A stretch of DNA of 7,438 nt from DATIJJ01 sp039936115 (lineage in GTDB: Bacteria; Pseudomonadota; Gammaproteobacteria; DSM-16500), in contig JBDTIZ010000137.1 in the NCBI GenBank assembly GCA_039936115.1, forward strand, positions 1-7,438. The letters are read 5' to 3'. A model generated the notes under the pieces. It saw only the letters and a program-made list of their open reading frames with translations. It did not search any database and was not told where the DNA came from. Positions 7,400 through 7,438 of this stretch are shown here, one piece after another; the first letter of the stretch is position 1, and each line of letters begins with the position of its first letter. The position numbers and the translations under genes are program-made.

Positions 7400-7438
7400 T
7401 TGAGCTTTCTGCGAGTGCTTGCCTTATTTCATTCCATC

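Noticed and set aside
7353..7438. Minus-strand open frame from the right edge to a TAG at 7353-7355, and a Lys-rich 16-codon frame ending at 7378-7380
   Set aside because: The first is too short to assign to a gene tail. The second looks like a basic C-terminus (RRKLKKKKAAD) but is closed upstream by an in-frame TGA at 7429-7431. It could be a remnant of a broken gene, but the window gives too little to call it.
1..7438. CRISPR array, tRNA or rRNA genes, complete insertion sequence
   Set aside because: I saw no regularly spaced direct repeats, no rRNA stretches, no tRNA cloverleaf and no transposase gene on either strand.

Overview
The window reads as AT-rich chromosomal DNA (roughly 40% GC by eye) from a Gram-negative bacterium. 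The oligopeptidase A is of the gammaproteobacterial PrlC type and nearly the same length as the E. coli enzyme. A secreted filamentous-haemagglutinin-like adhesin implies an outer membrane. A low-GC gammaproteobacterium, perhaps of the Legionellales, fits, but the sequence does not prove it.

All three real genes lie on the minus strand, so transcription runs from high to low coordinates. From the right edge: about 240 bp of non-coding DNA with a dispersed repeat and a terminator-like hairpin; prlC (7198-5159); a 114-bp gap with a strong GTAGGGGCGAAC-type hairpin and a likely promoter; a KAP-family P-loop NTPase with a GTG start (5044-2885); a 397-bp gap with two more inverted repeats, one of them a 144-bp near-perfect palindrome; then the 5' part of a very large two-partner-secretion adhesin (2487 to beyond base 1). 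The adhesin has no stop in the 829 codons visible, so its C-terminus lies outside the window. The long plus-strand frames across it (95-454 and 521-1171) are antisense shadows of its Thr/Gly/Asn-rich repeats.

Nothing suggests that the three genes work together. prlC is a cytoplasmic housekeeping peptidase, the KAP ATPase is an orphan of unknown role (some relatives act in phage exclusion), and the adhesin is a surface protein. Each has its own leader and ribosome-binding site, and the gaps are filled with palindromic repeats.

The most interesting points are the altered Walker B region of the KAP NTPase, the 144-bp palindrome, and a 32-nt repeat present as two inverted copies (30/32 identical) on either side of the KAP-prlC block. 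No complete new multi-gene system is evident.
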